Part shown: positions 1 to 11,200 of the stretch, piece after piece
Layout: the number at the start of each line of letters is the position of its first letter
Numbering within the stretch: position 1 is the stretch's first letter
Assembly (NCBI GenBank): GCA_026388765.1
Contig: JAPLJC010000238.1
Coordinates: 1-36,860 of the forward strand
Direction of reading: 5' to 3'
DNA: 36,860 nt
Origin: Deltaproteobacteria bacterium
Lineage (GTDB): Bacteria > Desulfobacterota > Desulfobaccia > Desulfobaccales > 0-14-0-80-60-11
The notes under the pieces: generated by a model
Databases searched by the model: none
The model's input: only the letters and a program-made list of their open reading frames with translations
Told to the model about the DNA's origin: nothing
Program-made: the position numbers and the translations under genes

Positions 1-2
1 TT

Positions 3-140
3 AAGGAGGAAACTACACGTAACTATCTGGGGATACGAGAGAAAAAGGTGGGGTTTTGCTTTTGCAAGGATTGCGGTCTAAGGCTTGATTATGACCATGG
101 AGTCGGTAGGCCTACCCCACGCGAAGCGTTTAGTTCATGA
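3..140 (+). CDS. 3' end of an unidentified gene (partial)
   Basis: An open frame enters from the left edge and ends at TGA 138-140, giving about 45 residues with a small cysteine cluster (CFCKDCG) that could be part of a zinc ribbon. I do not recognise the family. Much of the last dozen codons is written by a repeat-like sequence containing the perfect palindrome GGTAGGCCTACC (106-117), so the C-terminus may be scrambled. The stop codon lies inside the left 29-bp direct repeat. It could also be non-coding. Confidence 0.25.
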   Translation, partial: KEETTRNYLGIREKKVGFCFCKDCGLRLDYDHGVGRPTPREAFSS

Positions 141-165
141 TGACGATAAGCGCGATAAGGGGATT
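137..165 (+). repeat. Left copy of 29-bp direct repeat flanking the PHP-ATPase/AlbA cassette
   Basis: Positions 137-165 match 4815-4843 at 27 of 29 bases in the same orientation; the shared core ends CGCGATAAGGGGATT. The two copies bracket the whole AT-richer two-gene module and nothing else. An attachment-site or insertion scar is one reading; a chance member of a dispersed intergenic repeat family is another. No integrase or transposase gene lies between the copies. Confidence 0.7.
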
Positions 166-409
166 AAGTTGCCCCAGGAGTGGGCCTGGCGGCGAAAAAG
201 GCAATGAGAAGTAGAACTTAGAGAAAGAAAAATTGTGCATAAACCAAGTAGTGAATATTCCTCGGTTTTCCGGGGAAGGCGCCCAGTTTGGTGCAGTTCG
301 CCTGGCGAAGATAGGACACAATCGGGGCCAGGCTGTGCCGGTACCTGAAAAAGTGCCGCAGTTTGGTTCGTATAAGTACCTTATTTGGCTCACTTTAGTC
401 CGCTGAGGG

Positions 410-445
410 GGCGCTGACTGAGCGGTCCGGGACCGCTGAAGCGCC
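410..445. repeat. Nested inverted repeat (strong hairpin)
   Basis: Inner arms AGCGGTCC (421-428) and GGACCGCT (430-437) are perfect with a 1-nt centre. Outer arms GGCGCT (410-415) and AGCGCC (440-445) pair outside them. The half-site AGCGGTCCGG recurs at 496-505. There is no T-tract on either strand, so it is not a classical terminator. It could be an operator, a transposon-end remnant or an RNA structure. Confidence 0.55.
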
Positions 446-582
446 GCGGTTGTACCGCTGCTGGGCCGCGGGGCGGCCGGGCGGTGCGGGGATAGAGCGG
501 TCCGGTTACACATGCAGATAAGGTAAAGCCAGGGGAGAGAAATTACCAGAACAGCAGAGAAGGTTGACGCGGAGAGTGGCCA

Positions 583-617
583 GGGAGCAGGGGTCAGGGA
601 TCAGGGGTCAGGGGTCA
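583..617. repeat. Heptanucleotide tandem array, GGGGTCA type
   Basis: Five consecutive 7-bp units: GGGAGCA, GGGGTCA, GGGATCA, GGGGTCA, GGGGTCA. The same family reappears at 29006-29033. It lies in the intergenic stretch before the PHP-ATPase gene. Confidence 0.85.
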
Positions 618-746
618 GTAAAGGCGGCGGCACAGGCCTCCGGTTAATTGAGAGGAGGGCCGGGAGACCGCCCCGGCCCGATTAATCGTAGATACACTCA
701 CCAGATCATATCGGCAATTTTTTCCGCTTCACTGATAATGTTTATT

Positions 747-765
747 GTGGCAAGTTATATGCCAC
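747..765. promoter_or_regulatory. Candidate operator upstream of the PHP-ATPase gene
   Basis: Perfect dyad GTGGCA (747-752) and TGCCAC (760-765) with a 7-nt AT-rich centre, about 110 bases before the ATPase start. The 19-bp geometry suits a dimeric helix-turn-helix repressor. No regulator gene is in the cassette, so the link is inference. Confidence 0.35.
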
Positions 766-872
766 TACGGAGGCTGTGGGCAAATTTGGTCCCCATTAAA
801 ACTTCAAACCTGTTACAATTACAGATGGCAGACCACGGATACTAAGTCGGCATTTAAAAGGGAGGGGTCCTT

Positions 873-3524
873 ATGTCCTTAGATATAGAAGCTAACCCTT
901 TATTTTCCTACGGTAGCCGCTGGCTCCGGGCCGATTTTCATCTGCACACTAAGGCCGATAAGGTATTTTCATACACCGGTGAAGATAGTTACTACCTTTC
1001 CAACTATGTGCAGGCCATGAAGAAGGCAAATGTCAGAGTTGGGGTCATTACCAATCACAATAAATTTGACCTGGCAGAATTCAGGTCTCTCCGCAAGACG
1101 GCAAAGAAGGAGGATATTTTCCTGCTTCCTGGAGTTGAGCATTCCGTCAATGATGGAGCCAACGGAATCCATACCCTCATCGTATTTAGTGACGAATGGT
1201 TAGCAGATGGTCAAGACTATATCAACCAGTTCCTAAATGTTGCCTTTGAGGGTAAGACGCCAAATCAATATGAAAATAGAAATGGCCGTAGCTCTCTTGG
1301 TTTGATTGAAACCATCAAAAAACTGGAAGGGTATAATAAAGATTTCTTCCTGGTCTTTGCCCATGTTGAAGAAAAGAGCGGCCTTTGGCATGAGTTGGAA
1401 GGAGGTCGCATTAAGGAGCTTGGCGAAAGCGAATTTTTCCGCAGAAGATCTATGGCTTTTCAGAAAGTTAGGACTCATGACGTTGCCGAGAGAAAATGCC
1501 GGGTGAAGGTTCAAAGCTGGCTCGGGGATGCATATCCTGCCGAAGTCGAAGGCTCCGACTGCAAGGCTATCGATCAGATCGGTCACGGAGACCCCTGCTA
1601 CCTCAAGATCGGCGATTTCACCTTCGAGGCAGTGAAGTATGCCCTCCTGGACCATCGCAACCGCTTAACTGCCAAGCCTAAGAAACACGATCGCTCCCAC
1701 ATTCTCAGTGCGAACTTTGACGGTGGGGGGCTCGATGGAAATACGATCCATTTTTCGTTTGAGCTGAATACCCTTATCGGTATTCGCGGGAGCGGCAAGT
1801 CCTCGATCTTGGAAGCTGTTCGGTATGCCCTGGATATTCCTTTCGGGGATAAGGCCCTTGACATAGAATACAAGCAAGACCTTGTCGGACATGTACTCGG
1901 CAGCGGTGGCAAGGTCACGATTCAGGCCCTTGACCGAAGAGGGCAACAGTATGAAATCCGGCGCATCCTTAATGAAAAGCCCGACGTGTATGTAGACGGG
2001 ATTCTACAGCCCGGCATCTCGATCCGGGAAACAATATTGCACAAGCCCATTTATTTCGGTCAGAAAGATCTCTCCAGCACAGGCGAGGGCTTTGAGAAAG
2101 ACCTGGTTGAAAAGCTTGTTGGGGAGAAATTATCTATCATTCGATCACGCATTGATGCCCAGCGGCAAAAGGTGTTTGAAGTCATCGGTCTTTTGAAAAA
2201 GCTTTCAAAAACGGAAGAACAGAAAAGAGAATATGAAGCTAAAAAACAGAATGCTGAGTACTTGCTGAAGTTCTACAAGCAGCACGGCGTAGAAGAAAAG
2301 CTACAAAAACAAGTGGATTTCGATTCTGATTCCAGGAAAAGCTTTCATGTAGTTTCTTTTGCCAAAACCTACCTGGCGGACCTCGAGGACTTTGTCAACC
2401 GATATGAAGATGACCTCAAAAATGAACGGGTTTACAAGTCGAGGCAGAATGAAGCGTTCTTTGAGGGATTTTTTGCGATTTACGACAACTTGATCATATC
2501 TTTTGCAAAGATCAAGAAAACTCTTTCGGATGGCAAGAAGACCCTCGCCGAATTGGGGGAAAAAGCCAAGGAATTTGACAAGCTAAAGGACGGCCTCAAA
2601 GAGGAGTTTGCTGAAATCGAACGGAAGTTAGCCGAGGAGCTCAAGAACACTGGCGCCAAGGCAATACGTCCAGAAGAATTCCGCCAGCTCCGCAAGACAC
2701 TTGACCAAGCCAAGCAGATGCTCGAAGCACTTGACAAGCAGGAAAGACAGCGCGTCTCCCTGTACCAGGAGCTTTTGCAGGAACTGGCAAAACTTAATGA
2801 CCTATGGCGTGAGGAATACAAAGCGATCCAGGCAGAGCTAGATAAGGTCAACATGAGTAACTCCTCCCTTGAAATCAAGGCCGAATTTAAGAAGGACAAG
2901 GAGGCCTTTCTGGGTTTCATGAAAGATATTTTCAGAGGCAGTCGAATACGGGACCCGATCTATAAGAGCCTGACTGAAGAATTCTCCGATTTCGGGGCTA
3001 TGTACAAAGAGCTTGAAAGAACCAAGTCAATGGTCGGCGGGTTGGCCCAAGTCTTTGAAGAGTATTTTTCCGAAAACCTCCCCGCCTTGCTGACGTGGCA
3101 GGTTCCTAACCGCTTCATCATCGAGTATCGCGGCAAGGAGCTGAAGCATCACTCTCTGGGGCAGCGTGCATCAGCGCTAATCCTGTTTGTCTTGAGCCAA
3201 AAGGAGAATGATCTCATCATCATAGACCAACCGGAAGATGACCTGGACAATCAGACAATTTACGAGGACGTCATCAAGCTTATTCGCAGCCTGAAGCCTC
3301 TCACGCAGTTCATTTTTGCCACTCACAACGCCAATTTCCCTGTCCTCGGCGATGCAGAGCAGATCATCTCCTGCACCTATTCAGATGGCCGCATTAGTGT
3401 AACAAGTGGCAGCATCGATTGCCCAAAACTACAGCAAGAAATCGTTGATATAATGGAAGGCGGCGAGGAGGCTTTTACCCAACGAAAGAGGATATATGAA
3501 ATATGGAAACCACGGACCTCTTAG
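873..3524 (+). CDS. PHP-domain/SMC-like AAA (ABC-type) ATPase, TrlF-like
   Basis: An 883-aa protein joining an N-terminal PHP-type metallo-phosphoesterase domain (about residues 18-260) to an ABC/SMC-type ATPase. PHP metal ligands visible are the HLH at 23-25, H62, E89/H90, H164 and D229. The ATPase has Walker A GIRGSGKSS at 303-311, a long Lys/Glu-rich coiled-coil insert (about 430-720), the signature SLGQR at 761-765, Walker B DLIIIDQPEDD at 780-790 and an H-loop histidine near 818. This is the layout of Rad50/RecN-like head domains. From memory, NCBI names such proteins TrlF-family AAA-like ATPases; that name is unchecked. The start follows a GGGAGGGG ribosome site. The stop overlaps the next gene by 22 bp. 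Base composition is clearly more AT-rich than the flanking genes, suggesting transfer. A nucleic-acid-cleaving or sensing defence role is plausible but inferred. Confidence 0.85.
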   Translation: MSLDIEANPLFSYGSRWLRADFHLHTKADKVFSYTGEDSYYLSNYVQAMKKANVRVGVITNHNKFDLAEFRSLRKTAKKEDIFLLPGVEHSVNDGANGIHTLIVFSDEWLADGQDYINQFLNVAFEGKTPNQYENRNGRSSLGLIETIKKLEGYNKDFFLVFAHVEEKSGLWHELEGGRIKELGESEFFRRRSMAFQKVRTHDVAERKCRVKVQSWLGDAYPAEVEGSDCKAIDQIGHGDPCYLKIGDFTFEAVKYALLDHRNRLTAKPKKHDRSHILSANFDGGGLDGNTIHFSFELNTLIGIRGSGKSSILEAVRYALDIPFGDKALDIEYKQDLVGHVLGSGGKVTIQALDRRGQQYEIRRILNEKPDVYVDGILQPGISIRETILHKPIYFGQKDLSSTGEGFEKDLVEKLVGEKLSIIRSRIDAQRQKVFEVIGLLKKLSKTEEQKREYEAKKQNAEYLLKFYKQHGVEEKLQKQVDFDSDSRKSFHVVSFAKTYLADLEDFVNRYEDDLKNERVYKSRQNEAFFEGFFAIYDNLIISFAKIKKTLSDGKKTLAELGEKAKEFDKLKDGLKEEFAEIERKLAEELKNTGAKAIRPEEFRQLRKTLDQAKQMLEALDKQERQRVSLYQELLQELAKLNDLWREEYKAIQAELDKVNMSNSSLEIKAEFKKDKEAFLGFMKDIFRGSRIRDPIYKSLTEEFSDFGAMYKELERTKSMVGGLAQVFEEYFSENLPALLTWQVPNRFIIEYRGKELKHHSLGQRASALILFVLSQKENDLIIIDQPEDDLDNQTIYEDVIKLIRSLKPLTQFIFATHNANFPVLGDAEQIISCTYSDGRISVTSGSIDCPKLQQEIVDIMEGGEEAFTQRKRIYEIWKPRTS

Positions 3525-4651
3525 AGATCATCTCCCGGGGCGAAGACGGGAAACACCAGTTTAAAGCCAATATTACCAATGAAATTTCCCTGGCACAGGA
3601 ATTGGTAGCATTTAGCAATTCCGGTGGAGGAGAAATATTTATTGGCGTAAGCGATGATGGATCGATTGCTGACTTAATACGTGATGATATTGGCCGCTTG
3701 AATAAACTCATTTCGAACGCAGCTTCTCAGCACGTGCGTCCACCCATAAATCCGACAACCGAAAATTTCTCACTGCCCGATGGGTTGGTAATGGTCGTTA
3801 CTGTAACAGATGGGGTGAGCAAACCATATATGGATAAAGATGGCGTAATTTGGGTTAAGAGTGGCTCTGATAAACGTAAAGCGACTTCGCGGGAAGAAAT
3901 ACAAAGAATGTTTCAGACCGCTGGCTTAATACATGGAGACGAAATACCGGTAGGAGGGCTGACTATTGCGGATTTGGACACTGATTATTTCAAGGAGTTC
4001 TTTGAAAAAAATGTCGGTGAATCCATAGATGCACAGGCAATACCATTGACGCAACTCCTTGAAACTATGAACTTGATGAAGGATGGCATTTTAAACGTTA
4101 GTGGAGCTTTACTGTTTGCAAAGAATCCCAGCATCCGGCTACCAGTCTTCATTGTGAAAGCCATTTGCTATCCTGGCACTGAAATCCATGCGGAGAAGTA
4201 CATAGATAGTCAGGACATCACGGGAAAAATCGCCGACATTTTTCACAAGAGCATAAGTTTTGTGCTCGGCTACATCAAACGCATACAAAAAGATCAGGGC
4301 GTCAATGCACCAGGAGAACCGGAAATCCCCAGAAGCGTACTGGACGAACTGATACCGAACGCCTTGATTCACCGAGATTATTTCGTGTCAGCTCCGATCA
4401 GGATTTTCATTTTCGAAAATCGGGTAGAAATTATCAGTCCGGGGCATTTGCCCAACAATCTGACCGTTGAGAACATTAAAAGGGGAAATTCAAACATACG
4501 GAACCCAATTTTGGCCTCATATGCCACAAAAGTTCTGCCTTATCGGGGTCTGGGAAGCGGTATTATCCGGGCGCTAAGAGCATATCCGGATATCGAATTC
4601 GAGGATGATCACGACGGTAATAAGTTTACTGTTACAATTAGAAGGAAATAA
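3503..4651 (+). CDS. AlbA_2/Schlafen-type putative DNA- or RNA-binding protein with C-terminal ATP-binding domain
   Basis: A 382-aa protein. Residues about 8-125 match the AlbA_2 (Schlafen AlbA) domain: HQFKANI near 18-24, then AFSNSGGGEIFIGVSDDG. After a helical middle, residues about 275-360 resemble the HATPase_c_4 domain common in this family (ELIPNALIHRDY, then a glycine-containing YRGLGSGI). This architecture (COG2865-like) is often annotated as a transcriptional regulator or RNA-binding protein. Its ATG lies 22 bp inside the upstream gene, with AGAGG at 3486-3490, so translation is probably coupled and the two proteins likely act together. It shares the lower GC of its partner. Whether it regulates the pair or is a defence effector cannot be told from sequence. 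Confidence 0.8.
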   Translation: METTDLLEIISRGEDGKHQFKANITNEISLAQELVAFSNSGGGEIFIGVSDDGSIADLIRDDIGRLNKLISNAASQHVRPPINPTTENFSLPDGLVMVVTVTDGVSKPYMDKDGVIWVKSGSDKRKATSREEIQRMFQTAGLIHGDEIPVGGLTIADLDTDYFKEFFEKNVGESIDAQAIPLTQLLETMNLMKDGILNVSGALLFAKNPSIRLPVFIVKAICYPGTEIHAEKYIDSQDITGKIADIFHKSISFVLGYIKRIQKDQGVNAPGEPEIPRSVLDELIPNALIHRDYFVSAPIRIFIFENRVEIISPGHLPNNLTVENIKRGNSNIRNPILASYATKVLPYRGLGSGIIRALRAYPDIEFEDDHDGNKFTVTIRRK

Positions 4652-4814
4652 CCTCATGTCTCCAATGGCTTGTAACCAGGGCGTCTGGTGCCTCTTGAAA
4701 AGAACCGGATGGTGACCGACTGATTCATCAAGGGCTTCTGTTTGGAATCCACGAATTTTGAGCCATTGTATCTGCTATATATCGCCGGGGTCACAATTTT
4801 TTTAACGCTTCGTT
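4652..4814. other. Short intergenic region after the cassette
   Basis: Nothing recognisable in this stretch. It ends with AACGCTTCG (4804-4812) just before the right direct repeat. The inverse, CGAAGCGTT, occurs at 122-130 just before the left repeat, so the repeat flanks are related but in opposite orientation. Confidence 0.4.
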
Positions 4815-4843
4815 ATGCTGACGATAAACGCGATAAGGGGATT
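4815..4843 (+). repeat. Right copy of 29-bp direct repeat flanking the cassette
   Basis: Matches 137-165 at 27 of 29 positions; the differences are the 4th and 14th bases. It lies 54 bp from the stop codon of uvrA (minus strand) and marks the return to GC-rich sequence. Confidence 0.7.
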
Positions 4844-4896
4844 GGGGGATTGTAGGGGGCGGGGCCGGGGGCTAAAAGCTCCTGGCCCTGAAATTA

Positions 4897-7710
<2,814 letters not shown>

Positions 7711-7738
7711 AGTTAACGCTATGGACGGAGGCGGGAGC

Positions 7739-8002
7739 TTAAACCGAGGCCAAGGCGGCGCGCCGCGGCTGGGCCGCCGGGGCCGGCTGCTCCTTGGGCT
7801 TGGGCTTACGGCCCCGTTTCTTCTTCATCTCAAAAGGAACAAACTTAAGGCCATGGGCCCGGCCGGCGCCGCCGGCCCACAGCAGGGGGCCGTTGCCCAA
7901 TTGGCGGACAATCTCGGCCAGGGTGCAATCTAGATATTTGGCCGGGATCACCGTGACTTCCAATTTCAGCCCATTTTTAGGGCGTTCTTTTTCTCTAGAC
8001 AT
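7739..8002 (-). CDS. Small basic protein with an AT-hook-like motif, function unknown
   Basis: An 87-aa protein directly upstream of uvrA (28-bp gap, same strand). Residues 11-57 look like a small folded domain. Residues 60-71 ([12 protein letters not shown]) contain RGRKPK, close to the AT-hook core that binds the minor groove of AT-rich DNA, followed by a Pro/Ala/Arg tail. An AAGGGAAG-like ribosome site precedes the ATG. I do not recognise the family. A DNA-associated role is inferred from the motif and its position beside uvrA. Confidence 0.6.
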   Translation of the reverse strand: MSREKERPKNGLKLEVTVIPAKYLDCTLAEIVRQLGNGPLLWAGGAGRAHGLKFVPFEMKKKRGRKPKPKEQPAPAAQPRRAALASV

Positions 8003-8196
8003 ACATCTTCCCTTGATTATCTAATTGAGACCAGCAGGGGCTTACGAATATTAGCGCCGCGAGCGACCAGCGACGGTGGCAAAATCATTCTCCCCAACGT
8101 TTAAATGTATCGTGAATCGACCCCTTGCGCTACAATTTTTGTAATTTTTCCTGGCGGCGGGAGGCATTGGGAGAGCCGGACCGGCTAATCAGATGG

Positions 8197-8277
8197 GAGC
8201 CGGATGAGTCGAGAGATTCACGTCCGGTTCTGGTAGTGTATGGGGTAAGATTCACCCACGCTACTCGACTCAGCTAT
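8197..8277 (+). mobile_element. Group II intron 3' remnant: domains V and VI
   Basis: Positions 8197-8230 fold as a canonical 34-nt domain V: outer stem GAGCCGGA with TCCGGTTC, a 2-nt CG bulge, upper stem TGAGTC with GATTCA (one G-U pair) and a GAGA (GNRA) tetraloop. 8231-8277 can form the domain VI hairpin and ends CAGCTAT, consistent with a 3' splice end of AT type. No intron-encoded reverse transcriptase and no 5' intron start are present in the 200 bases upstream, so this is a truncated relic. It lies between the uvrA operon and the end of the flavoprotein gene. The 3' flank starts with the small palindrome GGGGATTTCCCC. Confidence 0.8.
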
Positions 8278-8290
8278 GGGGATTTCCCCT

Positions 8291-11200
8291 TTAAGGTAAT
8301 TTTACAAACGCCGCAGCCCGCTTTTCCCGGGCGCAATGTGGGCAGAGACGGCGCAGCACCTGCTTGCCCATGACGGCGTCGCTGTGGGCCGTGACGTAAT
8401 CAAGATAGCGCGCCGGGGGCAGGGGGCCACCACAACCCTGGCACCTGGGCGCCTCAAGCCGGTTCAGGACGGTGCCGCAGAGGCGCACCTCCCGGTGGTC
8501 CGGGCCTTCGACATAATCGATGGCCCCCGTGGGGCAGGCCTGGGCACAGGCCCCGCAAGCGATACAGCGCTCCCCGGCCCGCTGGTAGTCGCTGAGCAGC
8601 CGCTCCGCGGGGCTGATCTGGGTGAACTTCAGGGCATGGACCTGCATCGCGTCTCGACAAACCCGCTCACAGGCGCCGCAGCGGATGCAGGCGTCGCAAC
8701 GCAGGCAGCGTTGAGCCTCGCTCCGGGCTTCCTCCGGGGTGTAATCCAGTTCCACCCGATCGAAGCTATGTCGCCGCTCCTCCTGGTCCAAGAGCGGGAT
8801 GGGCACCCGGCCGCCGGCGATTTTGTCTTCGGCGGGGATGGCCAGGAAGTCGACCCTGGCGCGTTTTTGGGGGCTAAAGCGCGGCATCGGCGAAGGGTCG
8901 CCAGACAGATAATGGTGGATCTCCAGGGCAGCCTGCTTGCCCGCGGCGACGGCTTCCACCGCAGTGGCTGGCCCGGTGACGGCATCGCCACCGGCGAAGA
9001 TATCCGGAACGTTAGTGCAGGTGCTGCCCGGTTCGGTGACGATGGTGCACCAGGGGCTAGTCTGCACCGGCGGTTCCGGGAAGGGACAGAAGTCGGGCTG
9101 CTGGCCGATGGCGGTGATCACCGCCCCCACTTCGATGCGATAGTTGCTGTCGGAGATGGGCAGGGGGCGCCGCCGGCCGGAGGCGTCGGGGCGGCCCAAT
9201 TCCGCCTGGAGACATTCCAGGTATGCCACCCGGCCGTTCTCGCCGCCGATCTTAATGGGCACCGTCAGGAAATGGATCTGCACCCCTTCCTCCAAGGCCT
9301 GCTCAATCTCCTCGGGATGAGCCGGCATCTCTTTGCGGGTGCGGCGGTAAGAGACGTGGACCTCCCGGCAGCCCAGGCGCACGCAGGTGCGCGCCGTGTC
9401 CATGGCGGCGTTGCCGCCGCCGATGACTACCACTTTAGCCGCGGGTTTCTCCTTAACACCGAGGTTCACCTGGCGCAAAAACGAGATGACGTCGTAGACC
9501 TGGGGGAACTGGTCTTCCCCTTCGATCTTGAGCTTATAGCCCAGATGGGCCCCGATCCCCAGAAAGAAGGCCTCATAGCCCTGCCGCCGCATCTCCTCGA
9601 GAGTGACGTCGGCACCCACGGTAACCCCGGTCCGGATCTCCACCCCCAGAGAGCGGATCAGGTCCACTTCCCGGCGCACAACCTCCCGGGGCAGGCGGTA
9701 TTCGGGAATACCGGCCATGAAGAGGCCGCCAGCCTCCGCCAGGGCTTCGAAGACGGTCACGCCATAGCCCCGCAGGGCCAGATAGTGGGCGCAGGACAGA
9801 CCGGCGGGACCGGAGCCGATAATCGCCACCTTATGGCCGTTGGCTTTTTCAGGCTTCAAGGGGGCGTATTCCCCGTGCCGGCTGGCATAGTCGGCCACAA
9901 AGGCCTTAAGGTACTTGATGTTAAGGGGCTGATCCAGGTGCCGCCGCACACAGTGGCGCTCGCAGGGATGGGGGCAGATGAGGCCGCAGATCCAGGGAAA
10001 GGGGTTGTCCTGGCGGATCACCTCCAGGGCTTCCACGAAGCGGCCCTGGGCCACCAGGGCCAGGTAGCTGGGGATATCGATACCTGCCGGGCAGGCGGCG
10101 TGGCAAGGGGCCAGCAGGAGGTTGGGGCAGACCCGGGCCGGACAGTGCTTGTTGTCCGTGTGCATCCGGTACTCATCCGGAAAGTAGTGGAGTGAGGTGA
10201 GGATGGGGTTGACCGCCAGGCGTCCGAGGGAACAGCCGGCCTTTCCCTTCAAGCTTTCACAGGCGAGCTCCAGTTCCTTCAGGGTCTGGGGAGTGGCTGT
10301 CCCGGCGGCGATTCGATCCAACAGGTCTCCGATCTGCAGGAGGCCCTCCCGACAGCCGGCGCATTGGGCTCCCGGCTGCTTCAGCAGAAACTGCACATTT
10401 TTACGCGCCCGGGCGACGATGCAGTCCCGTTCATCCAGAACCTGGATGGTCCCCAAGGCCAGCGAGCCCCCCATTTCCAACATGGTTTCATGGTTCAGGC
10501 TGAGCTTTAAAAGGTGCAGTGGGTAGATACCACCCAGGCCCCCCCCCACCATAATGGCCTTGGGCTTGGGGCCATGGCGGAATCCTCCCCCCGGGCCGTT
10601 AATCACCTCTTCCAGGGTGGAGGAGACGTTCACCTCCACAAAACCCGGGTGCTCCACCGCGCCCATGAGGCGGAAGATCAGAGTGCCGGAAGAGCAGGCG
10701 ATCCCAAGCTTCCTAAAGGTGGAAACCGGCGTCTGGGCAATGAAAGGCAATGACGCCACGGTGCCCAGGCTGTGCAAGAGCCAGACGGGCTCAGGATGAT
10801 GCTCGAGAAAATCACGAGGCAGCAGAGATTGGAGGGACTGGATGAAGAGGTCTTCATCCTCCACCAAAAACCTGGCTTCTCCGGAAACCACGGTCAGTTG
10901 CAGGGGCGGCGGCTCCGGTAGAATGTGGCTTTCCAGCAACTGGGTCCAGGCCGCCTGGAGACGCGCCGCCGCCAGAGTGGCGTCGCTCGGCAGGTAGACG
11001 ACTGCGGCTTCGATGTGGAGAGTCTTGGCCGCCAGGAGAATGCCTTCCAAGACTTGATGGGGGCAACCCTCCAGCAGCAACATCTCCGCAGTGGCACCGG
11101 CAAAAGGCGGGGCGGCGTTCACCACCAGGATGGGGCGTTGGTTTTCGGCCCTGAGGGTGCACCAGGCGACGCCACAGGGGGCGCTCCTGGTCCGGGAAAG

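Larger units (their letters stand above)
166..872. other. Intergenic region with no convincing gene
   Basis: About 700 bases upstream of the PHP-ATPase gene. It holds a nested inverted repeat (410-445), a heptanucleotide array (583-617) and a small dyad (747-765). Two short open frames here (130-513 minus, 648-845 plus) have low-complexity or Arg/Pro/Ser-rich translations and no good ribosome binding site; I do not call them genes. Confidence 0.5.

Noticed and set aside
130-513. A 127-codon minus-strand open frame near the left edge
   Set aside because: Translation is Arg/Ser/Thr/Pro-rich, crosses the nested palindrome, and has no ribosome site or family resemblance.
648-845. A 65-codon plus-strand open frame before the PHP-ATPase
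   Set aside because: Weak coding character and it overlaps the candidate operator; more likely leader DNA.
8336-10195. A 619-codon open frame on the plus strand
   Set aside because: Antisense shadow of the flavoprotein gene, whose motifs on the minus strand are unmistakable.
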